This document shows, in pieces, positions 1 to 11,385 of a DNA stretch of 64,000 bases. Position 1 is the stretch's first letter. Each line of letters starts with the position of its first letter. The DNA lies in NCBI GenBank assembly GCA_036426205.1, contig WSYH01001253.1, positions 1 through 64,000 on the forward strand, given 5' to 3'. The notes below the pieces were generated by a model. The model searched no databases and was not told where the DNA came from. It saw only the letters and a list, made by a program, of their open reading frames with translations. This DNA comes from Ascaphus truei (taxonomy: Eukaryota; Chordata; Amphibia; Anura; Ascaphidae). Made by a program: the position numbers and the translations under genes.

Positions 1-245
1 TATTGGTTTGGGTATTGGGGAGGGTATTGGTTTGGGTATTGGTTTGGGTATTGGGGTGGGTATTGGTTTGGGTATTGGGATGGGTATTGGTTTGGGTATT
101 GGTTTGGGTATTGGGGTTGGTATTGGGGAGGGTATTGGGGTGGGTATTGGTTTGGGTATTGGGGTGGTTATTGGTTTGGGTATTGTTTGGGTATTGGGGT
201 GGTTATTGGTTTGGGTATTGGGGTGGGTATTGGGGTGGTTATGGG
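1..245 (+). repeat. 12-bp G/T-rich minisatellite
   Basis: The tract is built from 12-bp units alternating GGTATTGGTTTG and GGTATTGGGGTG, each itself made of two hexamers. It runs into the left window edge, so the array is truncated. All G-runs lie on one strand. Open frames across it only translate the repeat into V/L/W or G/I patterns and are not genes. Confidence 0.95.
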
Positions 246-864
246 AACTAGGGGTAACTCGAGCTTACTAACGTCATGAACATACTCAAAACAACTCTAA
301 CAAATAATGTGCTGTAAAGATGCTGCCTGGCACACACATCAGAAATAAGTGTGTCCCTGTGTATGGGGGGGGGGGGGGGGATCAGAAGGTTTTGAGCTCA
401 GGCAACATTGAGATTTATTTTCAAGGTAATTACAGAACCCATCGATATTACTGATAAGAGGGGGATTCATGCGGGGTCTACGTGTTGGGTCAATGGGTTT
501 ATAACTCTAAATTTCATGACTGTTAGTGTACAGTAAATGTTGCATTTCTTACGGTGATGTTGTAATAAATGATTACAACAAAATGATACAAACTCCAGCA
601 ATGTTTCCAAAGCATAACTCAGCCTGAGATGAATCACCCCCGCAGAAATAGATGTGAAAGTGTTTGCTGTGCGTGAGGGATACACAGATTTGAACACGTG
701 TAACACGCAACAGGCAAAATGACTCAGCAGTTTGGAAAATGTAACATATTGTGGAATATCCATAATATGATCATTATACATGATCAGCACAGGAGATCTG
801 CTCTGCAGTGCATGCTGAACTGAAATCTGTCCTGCGCTCACCAACTGTGAGCTCACGTTCCAAA
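246..864. other. unassigned sequence with a poly-G run
   Basis: I see no recognisable gene or element. A run of about 17 G lies at 364-380. The rest is ordinary mixed-composition sequence with many in-frame stops. Confidence 0.6.
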
Positions 865-1490
865 GGTGCCGGCTAGCGACGGGCGAATCCTTTTTGCGGA
901 TTTGCATCTGCCGCGGATCGGACGATTTCTTCTGTCCTCTGATTTCCTGCGAATCAATCTCAAAAAGGGCGATTCGTCTTTTTCTGCAATTTTTTTTTTT
1001 TTATCAGCGACAATCCAATCCGCAGAATCCGCATCGCGCCTGCGGATTTTAAGAATCCAGTTTGCGAGATTCAGCAATAAACACGTGGATGGGATTCTTA
1101 ATACGGGGCGCGGAATACACGGGGCGCGGAATAGGAGGGGCGTGGAATACGCGGGGCGCGGGATACGCAGGGTGCGGAATACGCAGGGTGCGGAATAGGC
1201 GGGGTGCGGAATAGGCGGGGTGCGGAATACGCGGATTCGATCGTCGGTGATCAAAAAACATCCAGACACGGACGAATCGCCCTTTTTGTGATGGATTCGT
1301 GGATTGATGAAATCCACCAGCGGTTTGTATACAATGGCGGTTTTTGATTAATCCGCCCAGATTGAAACTGGAACAATCCACCGGCGGATTTTACACCGCT
1401 GAATGAATTTTGAATGGACAGCTCGGGGAAATCCCACAAAACGGATTGTGACCGCGATCGCCCACCTCTAGCGCCGACACGAGAGTCAGC
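865..1490. repeat. foldback-type dispersed repeat rich in AATCCGC, copy 1
   Basis: The two ends are inverted relative to each other: AAAAAGGGCGATTCGTC near 965-981 reappears reverse-complemented near 1270-1287. The whole stretch is dense in GGATT/AATCC and CCGC words. Its right half (about 1250-1440) is homologous in reverse to 3400-3510, so this is one of two oppositely oriented copies of an interspersed family. No protein is visible. The boundaries are approximate. Confidence 0.6.
1097..1236 (+). repeat. 16-bp minisatellite inside the foldback repeat
   Basis: About nine degenerate units of GCGGAATACGCGGGGC lie in tandem. The unit shares its GCGGAAT core with the surrounding AATCCGC-rich repeat, so it probably arose by local amplification of it. 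Confidence 0.85.
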
Positions 1491-3338
1491 TGGATGTTTG
1501 GAGGTCTGGCGCCTGTTACTGGAGTCTCAACGCCGCGGTCCGTGATGACTCTGTGTGGTTTAGACGCGCTGTATGTACGAGCAAAGTGTGAGCGCATTTA
1601 CACCAGCTCATTTAATACTTTTACAGAAAAGCAGTATGATACCGCGTCTTCTCTCTGTCGCCAAGTACACGCCGGCATTTGTCTGACTGATCGTATCCTG
1701 GGAAGCAGCGTCACAGAACCGATACTTTCTTACCATCTTGGATTTGATCCACACCGCTTGATAATGTTTTGTAACTTGTGAGAGGGCCTTTCCCCCCCAA
1801 TGCAACTTCTCCACAAGCGCCTTACAATATTGCACTATATTTCTTCTTTTTTTTGTCCCGTGAGAATACCGCGTCTGCGCTCCGAATTTTCCGCATTGCT
1901 CCGTATCGGATGTTGGGAAACATTTTGTGCTTCCAGAACAACGTGTTTTCTTAAGAGGGTTATATTGATGTTATATATTTTATTTACTTTGTCACGTTAT
2001 ATACACTGGAGTCTCCCATTAACACCGTGACACGTCACACTAGAGAAATGTATCCTATACCGCGTGTCACTTGCTATGTATTCATGCTTTTTTCGCCAGC
2101 TGTTACACGCAGATTATTCATTTTAAGTAAATTATAAAAAATTGGATTGGCTCAGGAAGACTTCGTCCTCCAACACCAATTAACCCTTTAGTTTATAAGG
2201 GTTGCCAACTGGACCAATATTTGCGGGCTAATTTTGTTTTCCCTTAGGGTTTAAGTGACAACCTTAGTATTGCTTGGTTATTCACAGGTAGAAGAAGTAT
2301 AGAGAACGGCTAAGTGTTTGTTACAAAAACACGCTGCCCTAAACTAGTGCCAATCTACCAGTTCTGCCTTAGTGGGTTTTACCAAATCATAATAAATGTC
2401 TTTTCCTGGCAAATCTTTTCATGGAAGTATTTGCAGAGTAACCCGGCAGCAATTTGGACATCTGTTCCGGGCCATTAAATTAAAGCGAAAATAGACAATA
2501 AATAGAAATACAATCTTGCTGTATTCGGCGCCTGTCGAGGGCACCGGAGTATGAGATGCAGCAGGGCGTCCCGTTCAGAAGCCCACAGCGCAATCGCGGC
2601 AGACACTATTCTGGCGCCGCTGACCTTTGCCCCCTTGTTGACGGCGTGGAGGACGGTAAGTTTCGCTACACCTGCAGTCGCAGGAAACAGAAAGTGTTGT
2701 GCGCGGGACTGAGATTCCAATATTTCAACGCAGAGTTACCCACAATACATTTCAACCGGTCCCAGATTTAGGCATATTTCAGGGAGTATACGGCAGCAGC
2801 TTGTCTATGTATGGAACCGCGGAACCGGCGGGGAGAATATAACAAAGTCTTTACAAGTAGGGGAAAAGCACCAAAGAATCCGCGGTGCAAAAAAAAAAGA
2901 ACGTATGGAATAATGCTGAAGCGGGGGAGGAAGTGGAGTATATGTTTATTTTTAATCCAGTGGAAACATTACAAGACTAGTAGGGCCAAATATTCGTCTT
3001 CATTGAGACATCCATGCTTCACCATCCCACAGATCTTTAAGTAAGAAGTAAAACAACAAGACTAGATCAGTCATCCAAGGGAACACGGCTTCGGTGTGGC
3101 CGCCCTCGGTAAAATGTTATATGTAAGAGAGAGAGAGAAGAATAATGTTTAGTTCTGTAACCAGGAGCAGATGTAGGAAGCAATGCTAGAGATGTGCGCA
3201 GCATCCAGTAATCAGATCCTATCTGTACAGTGTGATAGGAAGATAGATGCCACTTGCATCATTGTATAGTCAGACACACAGATGGACATGCGGCGGAAGA
3301 AAGCCCGTTGGCACAGAGATTTGCTCAATTTGTAATGT
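1491..3338. other. unassigned sequence
   Basis: No gene, RNA gene or recognisable transposon is seen. There is a short GA run at about 3128-3140 and an A-run near 2890. The stretch 2520-2770 is more GC-rich and resembles transposon-derived DNA, but I cannot name a family. Confidence 0.5.
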
Positions 3339-3775
3339 GCTGGTTTTCATTGTGCCCGAGACGGGAGAATCTGCCCCAATCTCGTTTCCTGGATTTTCGT
3401 TGATGTTCCCACCCAAAAATCCGTTCGGTGGTGTAAAACCCGTTAACGGATACGGGCAGTTTCAATCCGCGCCGATTCATCAAAAATCCACCACTGGATA
3501 CAACCCGTGGACGGATCTGTAGGATCCAATATGCAGATTCGGCGATCCGTTCTGAAGAATCCGCCAATGGATTCAGCTAGATCCGAGGATTGGATTCAAC
3601 AAACCGGTCCCCGGGTGGCGGAATCGGCGGAGCGTATAGATAATAATAACAAAATCTGCAAGACGCGACTCGCCCCTTTTTGCGATTGATCCGCGGAAAT
3701 TTGTAGCGGACCAACGGAACCGGCCGATGCGCTGCGGATCCAAAGCCCACCCAAAAAAAATGTGCCCATCTCTAC
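3339..3775. repeat. AATCCGC-rich dispersed repeat, copy 2
   Basis: It shares long imperfect similarity with 865-1490 in the opposite orientation. Examples are GTGTAAAA next to a CCGTT/CCGCC word, CAGTTTCAATC near 3459, and GCCCCTTTTTGCGATTGATC near 3674. It ends near CATCTCTAC. No coding capacity is evident. Confidence 0.6.
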
Positions 3776-4734
3776 TTGTGCGTTCAGTCCCTGCCTGGGC
3801 CACCGTACACGCCGTGTGATCAGGGCGTGTCACTGCATTTCCCTCTGATTACATGCTTTAACACGAGATGTACATCTCTACTGGTTTCTCAACGTATGTT
3901 TCCCTGTCGCTGCTCCAGTCTAGCTGCGTTATTTAGCATAAAGAGGATGTTAGCAGAACAGAGGGGACCCAGATAGACCATCTATATGAACCAGATGTTG
4001 CAACAGACATGCCTTTCACTGCCAGGAGCACATCTGGCGGCTCTCCATGATCCAGTCCCTCTGCCGTACAGCAGTGAGGTAATGGGAGAAGTTTGATTGG
4101 AGCGGGCCCATTGGAATCATGCTGGGAAACACCCCAAACAGATTGGCCTCCGGAGGCTGGATATGCCCTTCTAACCCCCCACTCCCCACAATCCCACCAG
4201 TGAAAACCCCCATGCAAAGAAGACAACAAAGCGCACGTTGCCGATCCTTCTTGGACACCATGTAGAGTTTCCGCGTTGTTTTCTTGTAGGACGGATTGGA
4301 AACATGTGGAGCAAAGAGTCCAAACCTTCAGCTCTGACCGGTAGGGACCACGCTTTAATTGGGAGGTGTGGGGAACATTATCCTAAGGCTCATCAAGTCG
4401 GACCTCTTGCCAACTCCCTCTCTGGTTCCTGGAAGGGCCGCCGCCTTGCATGGGAAAGGGTAGGCACGTCCAGTCCCCAGAAGCCGAAACTAGAGAAGGA
4501 AAACAAAGCAAGAACGGAGGAGATCTCGGGTCAAGAATTAAGCGCGGTGACCAATGACAGAAGTTACTTTGTTTCCCCAACGTACGAAACGTATCCAGGA
4601 GCGTTCATACCGTGTGCTCACACGACACATTTGTGTTAACAATGTAGCAGGCTTCATTGAACAAATGCAATTAACATTGAAGCAAAAACATCAATTAGTT
4701 TCAGTTTCTAAAGAGAGTTTTTCATTTCAGTGGG
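3776..4734. other. unassigned sequence
   Basis: The open frames here are short and none resembles a known family. Nothing else is seen. Confidence 0.5.
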
Positions 4735-5045
4735 GCCGCTGGACCCCCCCAGGGAGGCTCAATTCCCTTCCTCAAGACCCCCCCCCCTCCCCCAACATGT
4801 CAGGTTTTCAGGCTATCCCTGCTCCAGCACAGGTGGCTAAGTCAGCCCCTGCTTCAGCATAGGTGGGTCAATCTGTCCCTGCTTCAGCACAGGTGGCTCA
4901 ATCAGAGATCTCAGTCTTTGACTGAGCCTCTGATTGAGCCACCTGTGCTGAAGCAGGGATATCCTGAAAACCTGACCTGTTGGGTGGAGGGAGGAGGGGT
5001 CTGGGTCTGGACTGGAGTTGAGCCCCCCTGGGTTAAACAGTTTGA
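4735..5045. mobile_element. foldback MITE of the AGGTCAGGTTTTCAGG family
   Basis: Left-arm sequence from about 4795 (TGTCAGGTTTTCAGG, CCCTGCTCCAGCACAGGTGG) reappears reverse-complemented at about 4935-4985. The centre has extra partial copies of the GCTTCAGCACAGGTGGCTCA word. A related shorter copy lies at 32,776-32,970. From memory this sequence type is a common non-autonomous DNA transposon of amphibian and fish genomes, usually placed with hAT elements. It has no coding capacity. Confidence 0.7.
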
Positions 5046-5253
5046 AATGACACAATTTCCTACATTGCAAAATAGTTTTAGGATTTGTAAATAGCTTTCA
5101 GGCGGTGAGCTGCTGTTGTATAGAGGTTACTACGAGTTACTTTATATAAAACTGAAGGAGGAGGAGCTCCGCGAGCTGACAAAGAGGTCTTAGTCATTCA
5201 CTTTTAGAGGGGGCGATCCCCGATGGAATCCCGGGGTCAGTGCTGGCTGTGAC

Positions 5254-5450
5254 CTCTGCCAATCACGGTATCCAATCACGTTATCCAATCACGGTATCCA
5301 ATCACGGTATCCAATCACGTTATCCAATCACGGTATCCAATCACGGTATCCAATCATCACGGTATCCAATCATCACATTATCCAATCACGGTATTCAATC
5401 ACGATATCCAATCATGGAATCCAATCACGGTATCCAATAACGGTATCTCC
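5254..5450 (+). repeat. 13-bp minisatellite
   Basis: About 15 units of TATCCAATCACGG lie in tandem, with occasional 3-bp insertions (ATC) and T/G variants. The open frame through it is only repeat translation. Confidence 0.95.
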
Positions 5451-5699
5451 CTTTTCCCTCAGGAACCAAATTATATTATAAGCTGTACGGGGCAGGGACC
5501 TATTGTGACTGCAATACTTCTATGTACAGAGCTGTGTATATGGCCAGTGCAATATGAGAAAAAAAAGCATTATTACAGCGGCAATATGTCCCACACGTGT
5601 TTTGCTATTTAGTTATGTGGCCCCCTCCCCCTACCCCCCCCGCTCGAGTTAAAAAAAATTATACCAAATTCTGTGGAATTGCTGTTTTAATATCGCACT

Positions 5700-5792
5700 T
5701 CTGTTACTTCTGTTACTTCTGATAGTTACTTCTGTTACACCCGTTTGTTACTTCTGTTACTCCTGTTTGATACTTCTGTTACTTCTGTTATC
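5700..5792 (+). repeat. 11-bp tandem repeat
   Basis: Degenerate tandem units of CTTCTGTTACT. Flanking 5451-5699 and 5793-6737 hold no feature that I can support. Confidence 0.8.
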
Positions 5793-6737
5793 TAGTGCTG
5801 TCCCAAAACTGCCCCCTATTCAATATGTGGTGAATCTATCTCCTCTTTCATCGAGGGGATTCATTCATCACAAACCATCCGGGATAAAAGAAATAAACCC
5901 CTTTGCAGCTGTATAAGCCACATACAGCGACGTGGTGAAATGCTGCAAATAAATACTGCAGTTACAGTACGTGATCTCAATCACAACCCAGCGACATTCC
6001 CTCCCCCCACCTCTACATGTGCTGCATGGATGTGCTTGTGTACACTGGCACACGTGTTCTGTTTGAGTTGGCCCTGTGTTCCTTATTACGGCCTTATTTG
6101 CTCATACGTGGAATATAAACCGTCCCCCGGGGGCCAGTTAGCAGATGCTTCACACCTTGTGTGTGTTTGGAGAGGCTGGCGACGTGGAAGTGACTTTTCC
6201 TGAGTTGCTGAAGGAGGAAATAGTCCGGCTCTGTGTGGTAATGAGAGGGGGCTTAATGCTTCCTACGGGCAGAACGTTCTGATCTCCGATTACGCGTTGG
6301 GTTCGTGTCAGTACGTAGCCAGTACTCTTCTTGTGATTAATATGTGAGTCGCGTGTACATCACAGGTGCACAGAAAAACCAACACCACGTTCATTTATAT
6401 CTCCCCCCAAACACAGATCACATGAGATACCAAACAAAGTCTATAGCAGAGAAATGGCCCAACACAAAGCAGCACCAGATTTGGGACATAGAAACGCCCG
6501 TCCTATTGCCTTTATGGGTTTTTTTATATCACAGTTCCCAGGCTTCGATACTGCACCAAAATACAAGGAAAAAGTTCCCATTTCTTTCATCTTTGGCAAA
6601 TCTGGTGTCATTTTGCACAAGTTTATCAGCCAGGACTTCGAGGGGGAAACAATGGCCCTTTGTACTTCATGTCTAACATCTTGGAGCCAGTGGTTAATGT
6701 CGTAGCTTCTCCTTAATCTTTCAGCAACTAATGACAG

Positions 6738-7006
6738 TGTGCTGATACATACAGTACTGCCTGCTCCTCTCCTGCGCTGATACATACAGTACTGCCTGCT
6801 CCTCTCCTGCGCTGATAAATACAGTACTGCCCGCTCCTCTCCTGCGCTGATAAATACAGTACCTGTGCTGATAAATACAGTACTGCCCGCTCCTCTCCTG
6901 CGCTGCTATATACAGTACTGCCAGCTCCCCTCCTGTGCTGATACAGTACTGCCCGCTCCTCTCCTGCGCTGATAAATACAGTACTGCCCGCTCCTCTCCT
7001 GTGCGA
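6738..7006 (+). repeat. 35-bp minisatellite
   Basis: About eight units containing GATAAATACAGTACTGCC followed by CGCTCCTCTCCTGCGCT lie in tandem. Some units are shortened, for example near 6860 and 6940. The minus-strand open frames are repeat translations, not genes. Confidence 0.92.
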
Positions 7007-7022
7007 TTCACTAGTTCCCTTG

Positions 7023-7500
7023 TTTAAGGGCCTCATTCACTAGACTTCAATAAGTGGCTTAATGCACATTAAATGCCCGTAAAGCGCAATATTGCTGTTT
7101 TGCTATTCACTAAGTTTTTAACCGCTATAGTTATTAAAGGATTAACCCCCTCCCCCACTATCCACCTGGGAGGCCTAACCACCCTCCCCGGGGCAACAAC
7201 CCCCACCCTCTACCCATTGATTGTCACACTGGTACATCATGCCCATATAACATGGGCATGATTTACCACAATGGCAGCCTATGGGCAACCTATATAAAAA
7301 AAAACAATCACCAAAAATACACAAGAATTAAAAAAAAACCATCACCAAAAGAAAAACAACAATGAAATAAACCAATCACCAAAAGAAACACAACAATGAA
7401 ATAAACCAATCGCCAAAAGATACACAATAAAAAAAACAAGTACCAAAAGAAACACAATTAAAAAAAACAAGCACCAAAAATACATTACAATTAAATTTTA
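7023..7500 (+). repeat. dispersed repeat with A-rich tail
   Basis: It starts with GGGCCTCATTCACTA, also seen as GGGCCTCATGCACTA at 10,471. It continues with a TTAACCCC...CCACTA...GGCCTAA...GGGGC block that is repeated at 10,978-11,040. The tail 7,290-7,500 is a degenerate A-rich CACCAAAAGAAACACAA tract. The family is unnamed to me, and no coding capacity is seen. Confidence 0.6.
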
Positions 7501-7839
7501 AAAAGCATTTTCCAAACAATGCATTGCTTGTCACTGTATTTATCAATAGCCCCAAATGGTCACAGATGAACACATTGGCAGTCAATGAGCAACCTAAAGA
7601 AAAATAATAACAAAATACAATAAAAATACCAAAAAACGAAAATAACATAAATCAATGTTTTTCTTACCTTTTTGATGTCTTCACCCTCCGATTCAGACTG
7701 CAGCAGAAACCCCTTGAGCCTCGACGCAATGCTCCTCAACTCCAGGTAACTTCTTCTCTTCTTTCTTGAGTCTTCTCTTCTTTCTTTGTAATCCAATCCA
7801 TTGGGCGGATGTGGTCCCATCGTCTTCGTGGGCTCAAAT

Positions 7840-8026
7840 GAGACGGGACAGGCCTTATATAAATCCTGCTATGTCACATTTGAGTGTCAAATGATACACC
7901 TCCAATCCAATTGGATGGTGTACCATGTGACAGAATCAGCCATCACATGCTACTCCAACCAATCGGTTTGGGAGATATACCATGTGAGGCATCACATGGT
8001 ACACCCCCAATCTGATTGCTTGTAGT
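7840..8026. repeat. clustered CATGTGAC / ATCACATG words
   Basis: ACCATGTGAC, ATCACATG and GGTACACC words recur in both orientations, leading into the palindrome that follows. It probably belongs to the same foldback element. The limits are approximate. Confidence 0.5.
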
Positions 8027-8134
8027 AAACCATGTGACAGCTTCTATTTTTTTTTTAAAGGATGTGATCTCACTCTCTTTCCGAGATGTCACATCCTCTG
8101 AATAAAAAATGGAAGCTGTCACGTGGTACTTACT
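8027..8134. repeat. imperfect palindrome (foldback)
   Basis: The left arm ACCATGTGACAGCTTC at about 8029 matches the reverse complement of GAAGCTGTCACGTGGTA at about 8112-8128. The arms continue inward through a T-run versus an A-run and through AGGATGTGA versus TCACATCCT. The loop is about 20 bases. It would form a long hairpin in single-stranded DNA or RNA. Confidence 0.8.
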
Positions 8135-8424
8135 GAGTAAGAGACACTGGAGGATAATTTGGCAGAGGGGTACATTACTATTCTCACTGTACAATTGCCA
8201 TAAATATTGTTCATGGTTCTCAGATTCTGAGGGCCACTGTGTGTGATTTTTGTTGTCCTCATATATAAAAGTATTGTTATTCACAAGATACGTGTCCCGA
8301 TGCGTGGTCCGATCTCTGCCTGGTTTCTCAGTGGCTGAGTATTCTTTCTTATGCACAGGGGAGATATACTCAAGTCCCCGCCCTAGTATCTACACATTAA
8401 TACATCTAGGGAAATAAAGAGGGG

Positions 8425-8770
8425 TCACATAGGTTTTGAAGCAGGGGGGTCCCCGTAGCTGATCCCGGGTTTATTTCAGCTCTGGGTACCCCCTGCTTCC
8501 CGAGATACTTACCTCAGAAAGGGGAGCTGTTGTCTCTGCGCCGTTTAAAAGTCCCGTGTCACGTGGGCCAATGGGAATCTGCAAGGGATGAAGATACGGC
8601 TTCCTATTGGCCCCCATGACACCGGACAGTTAATCCTCCATTACGTTAGCCCCAACTAGACCAGACGTTACTGCTACGTGTACCCCATTCCGAGGTGAAT
8701 ATCAGAGGAAGCAGGGAGTCCCCGGAGCTGAAATTAACGGAGACCCCCTGCTTCCAAAAAGTGCTGCTTT
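8425..8770. repeat. dispersed repeat of the ACCCCCTGCTTCC family, copy 1
   Basis: AGGGGGGTCCCCGTAGCTGA at about 8443 and ACCCCCTGCTTCC at about 8489 form one inverted block, and a second block (AGCAGGGAGTCCCC, ACCCCCTGCTTCC) lies at 8710-8755. Related blocks occur near 10,765, 36,290, 49,530 and 57,985. It is a non-coding interspersed family that I cannot name. Confidence 0.6.
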
Positions 8771-9965
8771 AAAAAGGAAAAAACCCAAAGATGAATATAG
8801 AGGGCTGTATTTCAAAGTCTCCGATCAGTAAAACTGGTGCTAAACAGAGGGGATAAAAGCTCCTGATTTATGCACAAAAAAATACATTCCATTAAACCTT
8901 ATGGGGTTTATGGCCATATAAAGTGACCCGCTTGGATTGCAGCGCACCTTGAAGGGAGATGATGTCACCGTGGTGGACACACCACATGTGGCCACAGATG
9001 TGACTCCTGCAGAGACAAAATGGAAACATCTTATACAGAGCTAGGATTATGGATCATTCCAGGCAGTCGTGTGACTCTTCACCCGGAGGAGTTCCCACTA
9101 AAGCTATTTGGTTAGAAGAAGGAGGTACAGTGATTCACAGGGAACATCCTGTGTCCTATAGAAGGTGCTGTACATCACCAAGAGATTTAACCGCTTCTAG
9201 ATCAGGGGGCTTGCAAAGCCGAGTGTTCCAGCCCCTAAAGTGTGAACTCACACAGCCAGTCCCCCCAAAATCCCCCCAAATTCTACAAATTACCTTTTAT
9301 TTTACTTCCTCATCGCGGCCAAAGCTTCGAGTACTGACGTTTTCTATTTTGTAGAAGTAACATAACATTTGGGGGGGGGCTCTTAAAAATGGTCACTATT
9401 GTTGCTTAATGACTCAGCCCATACCACTGCAGGTATGAAATTGCTGTGTTGGGTACCCGCATTTGCTTAATAACTATAACAAACGCATGCTGTGTTTTTG
9501 ATGAGATTCAATATTGAACTTTTGGTAGAGATCGGCACATTTCTCAAATATTCGCGATTCGGTTATTTGGTTTTAAAGAGTGATAGAGAGAGAGATTTGT
9601 TGAGGGGATATATAGCATTTGGGAGTAAAAAAAGGACTACCTGTTTTCCTCGTCTCCTCCCCTCTCATATATAAACATGTACGGATGTAATTACATTTGC
9701 AGAAGGGGGCGGGGGGAAGTTAAAAAGCCGCCGGCGAATATTTATCTGCAAATCGAGTTATGTTCGGAATGGCGCGAAGAATTCGTGGCTCAAATTTTTG
9801 GGTCTTTTATTGGTAAGATAATTATAGTAACTTAGAAAATTAAACAAGCCTAAGAATGTTAAGTATGTTTTTACATAGCTGAATCCTTTCCCTTTATTGG
9901 TTCATTGGTCGTTACAGTGTAACTCTTCCTGCCTGTTCCCAAGGGAGTTTACATTAAATGTCTGG
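8771..9965. other. unassigned sequence
   Basis: No gene or element is recognised. There is a run of G at 9371-9379 and a short GA run at about 9583-9594. Confidence 0.5.
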
Positions 9966-10055
9966 TTACTGTGTCAGGGTGCTGGCTCCGGGCAGGCTGG
10001 GCGTTGGTTACCTTGTCAGGGTGCTGGCTCCGTGCAGGCTGGGCGTTGGTTACCG
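9966..10055 (+). repeat. isolated two-unit block of the 42-bp minisatellite
   Basis: Two nearly identical 42-bp units contain TGTCAGGGTGCTGGCTCC and GGGCGTTGGTTACC. The same unit forms the 1.3-kb array at 12,413-13,727, about 2.3 kb away. Confidence 0.9.
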
Positions 10056-10651
10056 TCTTTAAACGTGCACGCGCCGCCCCAGGTTGCCAGGAGCAGGTAT
10101 GCTGCAGGTAAGAGTTGGGCCGGAGCCTTAGATGCAGGTTCCTCGAGTATATAGAATACTACAGTATAGAGAATATCGGAAAGGGGTATCTCAACCATGG
10201 GGGTATCTGCACATTTAAACCATTTCCACAATGAAGATCCCAGCCAGCTTACTGTGAAAGGCATTGAAGTCGTTAAACAGGCCGAGAGGGGGGACAATAG
10301 TTTCAAGAGACTATGACACCCCCAAAACCTTTGGCTCCACAAATTACAAACCCTACCACCTCAAGGCCTAAATGTGAGGATTGGTTTAGCTGTTTTCCTT
10401 GAATAATCTTCTTATCATACATCTTATTTATCTTTTTAGCATTCTTTAATTAAATTACGTTATACTATCTAGGGCCTCATGCACTAATGTCCGATGGAAA
10501 AAATCGGCAGGGTTTTTAATTCGCCATTTTTGGCAGTGTTGCTATCACGGTGTGCAGAAAGCCCCGAATACCAGTGATAGCAGCGTTTCAACACATGGCG
10601 AGTAGCCGGCGCCGAGATGATCGCCCCTGTGAAAAGGGCTCACCCGGCGAG
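10056..10651. other. unassigned sequence with part of a dispersed repeat
   Basis: GGGCCTCATGCACTA at 10,471 matches the start of the repeat at 7,023. Otherwise nothing is seen. Confidence 0.5.
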
Positions 10652-10692
10652 TTCTTTCTGCTGCAGAGAGAGAGAGAGAGAGAGAGAGAGAC
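10652..10692 (+). repeat. (GA)n microsatellite
   Basis: An uninterrupted GA dinucleotide run of about 28 bases is flanked by GCTGCA and CGCCTC. Confidence 0.95.
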
Positions 10693-10740
10693 GCCTCTCT
10701 TTGCGCAGATGTCGCCAGAAATTAAAGTTGTTAAATTTTA

Positions 10741-11100
10741 ATTTTATTAATAGTGTGTGGGAGCAGGGGTTCCTCCTGAGCTGAACCGCTTTGATTTCAG
10801 TCCCGGGACCCCCTGCTTCCCAAGTTACAGGTCCAAGATATGGGGTGCCGTATCTCCTAGCATTGAAGGTGAAGGTGATTTTGGCCCTTGGTGGGTGTTT
10901 AGGCCTTGCGGGGGTCTTGCGGGTGAACTTAACCCCTTCATTACCTTAGAAGTTAATACCGTTAAGGTAATGAAGGGTTAACCCCTCCCACTACCACCCG
11001 TAGGCCTAAACACCCATCCTTGGGGCTAATACCCCCTTTACCCACTTCTGCTACCCGCAATAACACAAACACACACAACAGCCCTATTACCCATCTCCTA
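10741..11100 (+). repeat. dispersed repeat, ACCCCCTGCTTCC family plus TTAACCCC block
   Basis: It contains GGGACCCCCTGCTTCCCA at 10,805 and GGGGTGCCGTATCTCC at 10,841, followed by a palindromic TACCTTAGAAGTTAATACC / GTTAAGGTAATGAAGG segment. It then has the TTAACCCCTCCCACTACC block shared with 7,140-7,260. No coding capacity is visible. Confidence 0.6.
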
Positions 11101-11204
11101 GGCCCCCAATAAAATTACGATATCTAATAAACACCAAAACACAACCCACCCACCCCGTGCCCCCATAAACCATGATTTAACAACTACACACGGATTAACA
11201 CACA

Positions 11205-11372
11205 GACGGCGGGGATTCCCACGGGTGTCTGGGGGCCCTCGTGTGGTCCCCGCTAGGCTCCATGGGCCTCCAGGTGGTCCCCACAGGGTACGGGTGGTCC
11301 CTGCGTGTCTGGGGGTCCCCGGTTCATCCTCACGGGTTCTCTGGGGGCCCTTGGGTTGTTCCCACGGGTGTC
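11205..11372 (+). repeat. degenerate GC-rich tandem repeat
   Basis: CACGGGTGTCTGGGGGCCC, GGTGGTCCC and related words recur at irregular spacing. The open frames here are repeat translations. Confidence 0.65.
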
Positions 11373-11385
11373 CGTTGGCCCTCGG

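Noticed and set aside
6441..6785. 114-codon minus and 83-codon plus frames that are not obviously repetitive
   Set aside because: I could not match either to a family. They overlap each other and one runs into a minisatellite. Not reported as genes.
5240..7006. Regularly spaced repeats that could suggest a CRISPR array
   Set aside because: Units are directly adjacent with no unique spacers, and the genome is clearly eukaryotic. They are minisatellites.
6721..7036. Minus-strand frames with a regular SAGEERAVLY-type pattern
   Set aside because: They follow the 35-bp tandem repeat exactly and shift with its unit length. There is no independent evidence of coding.
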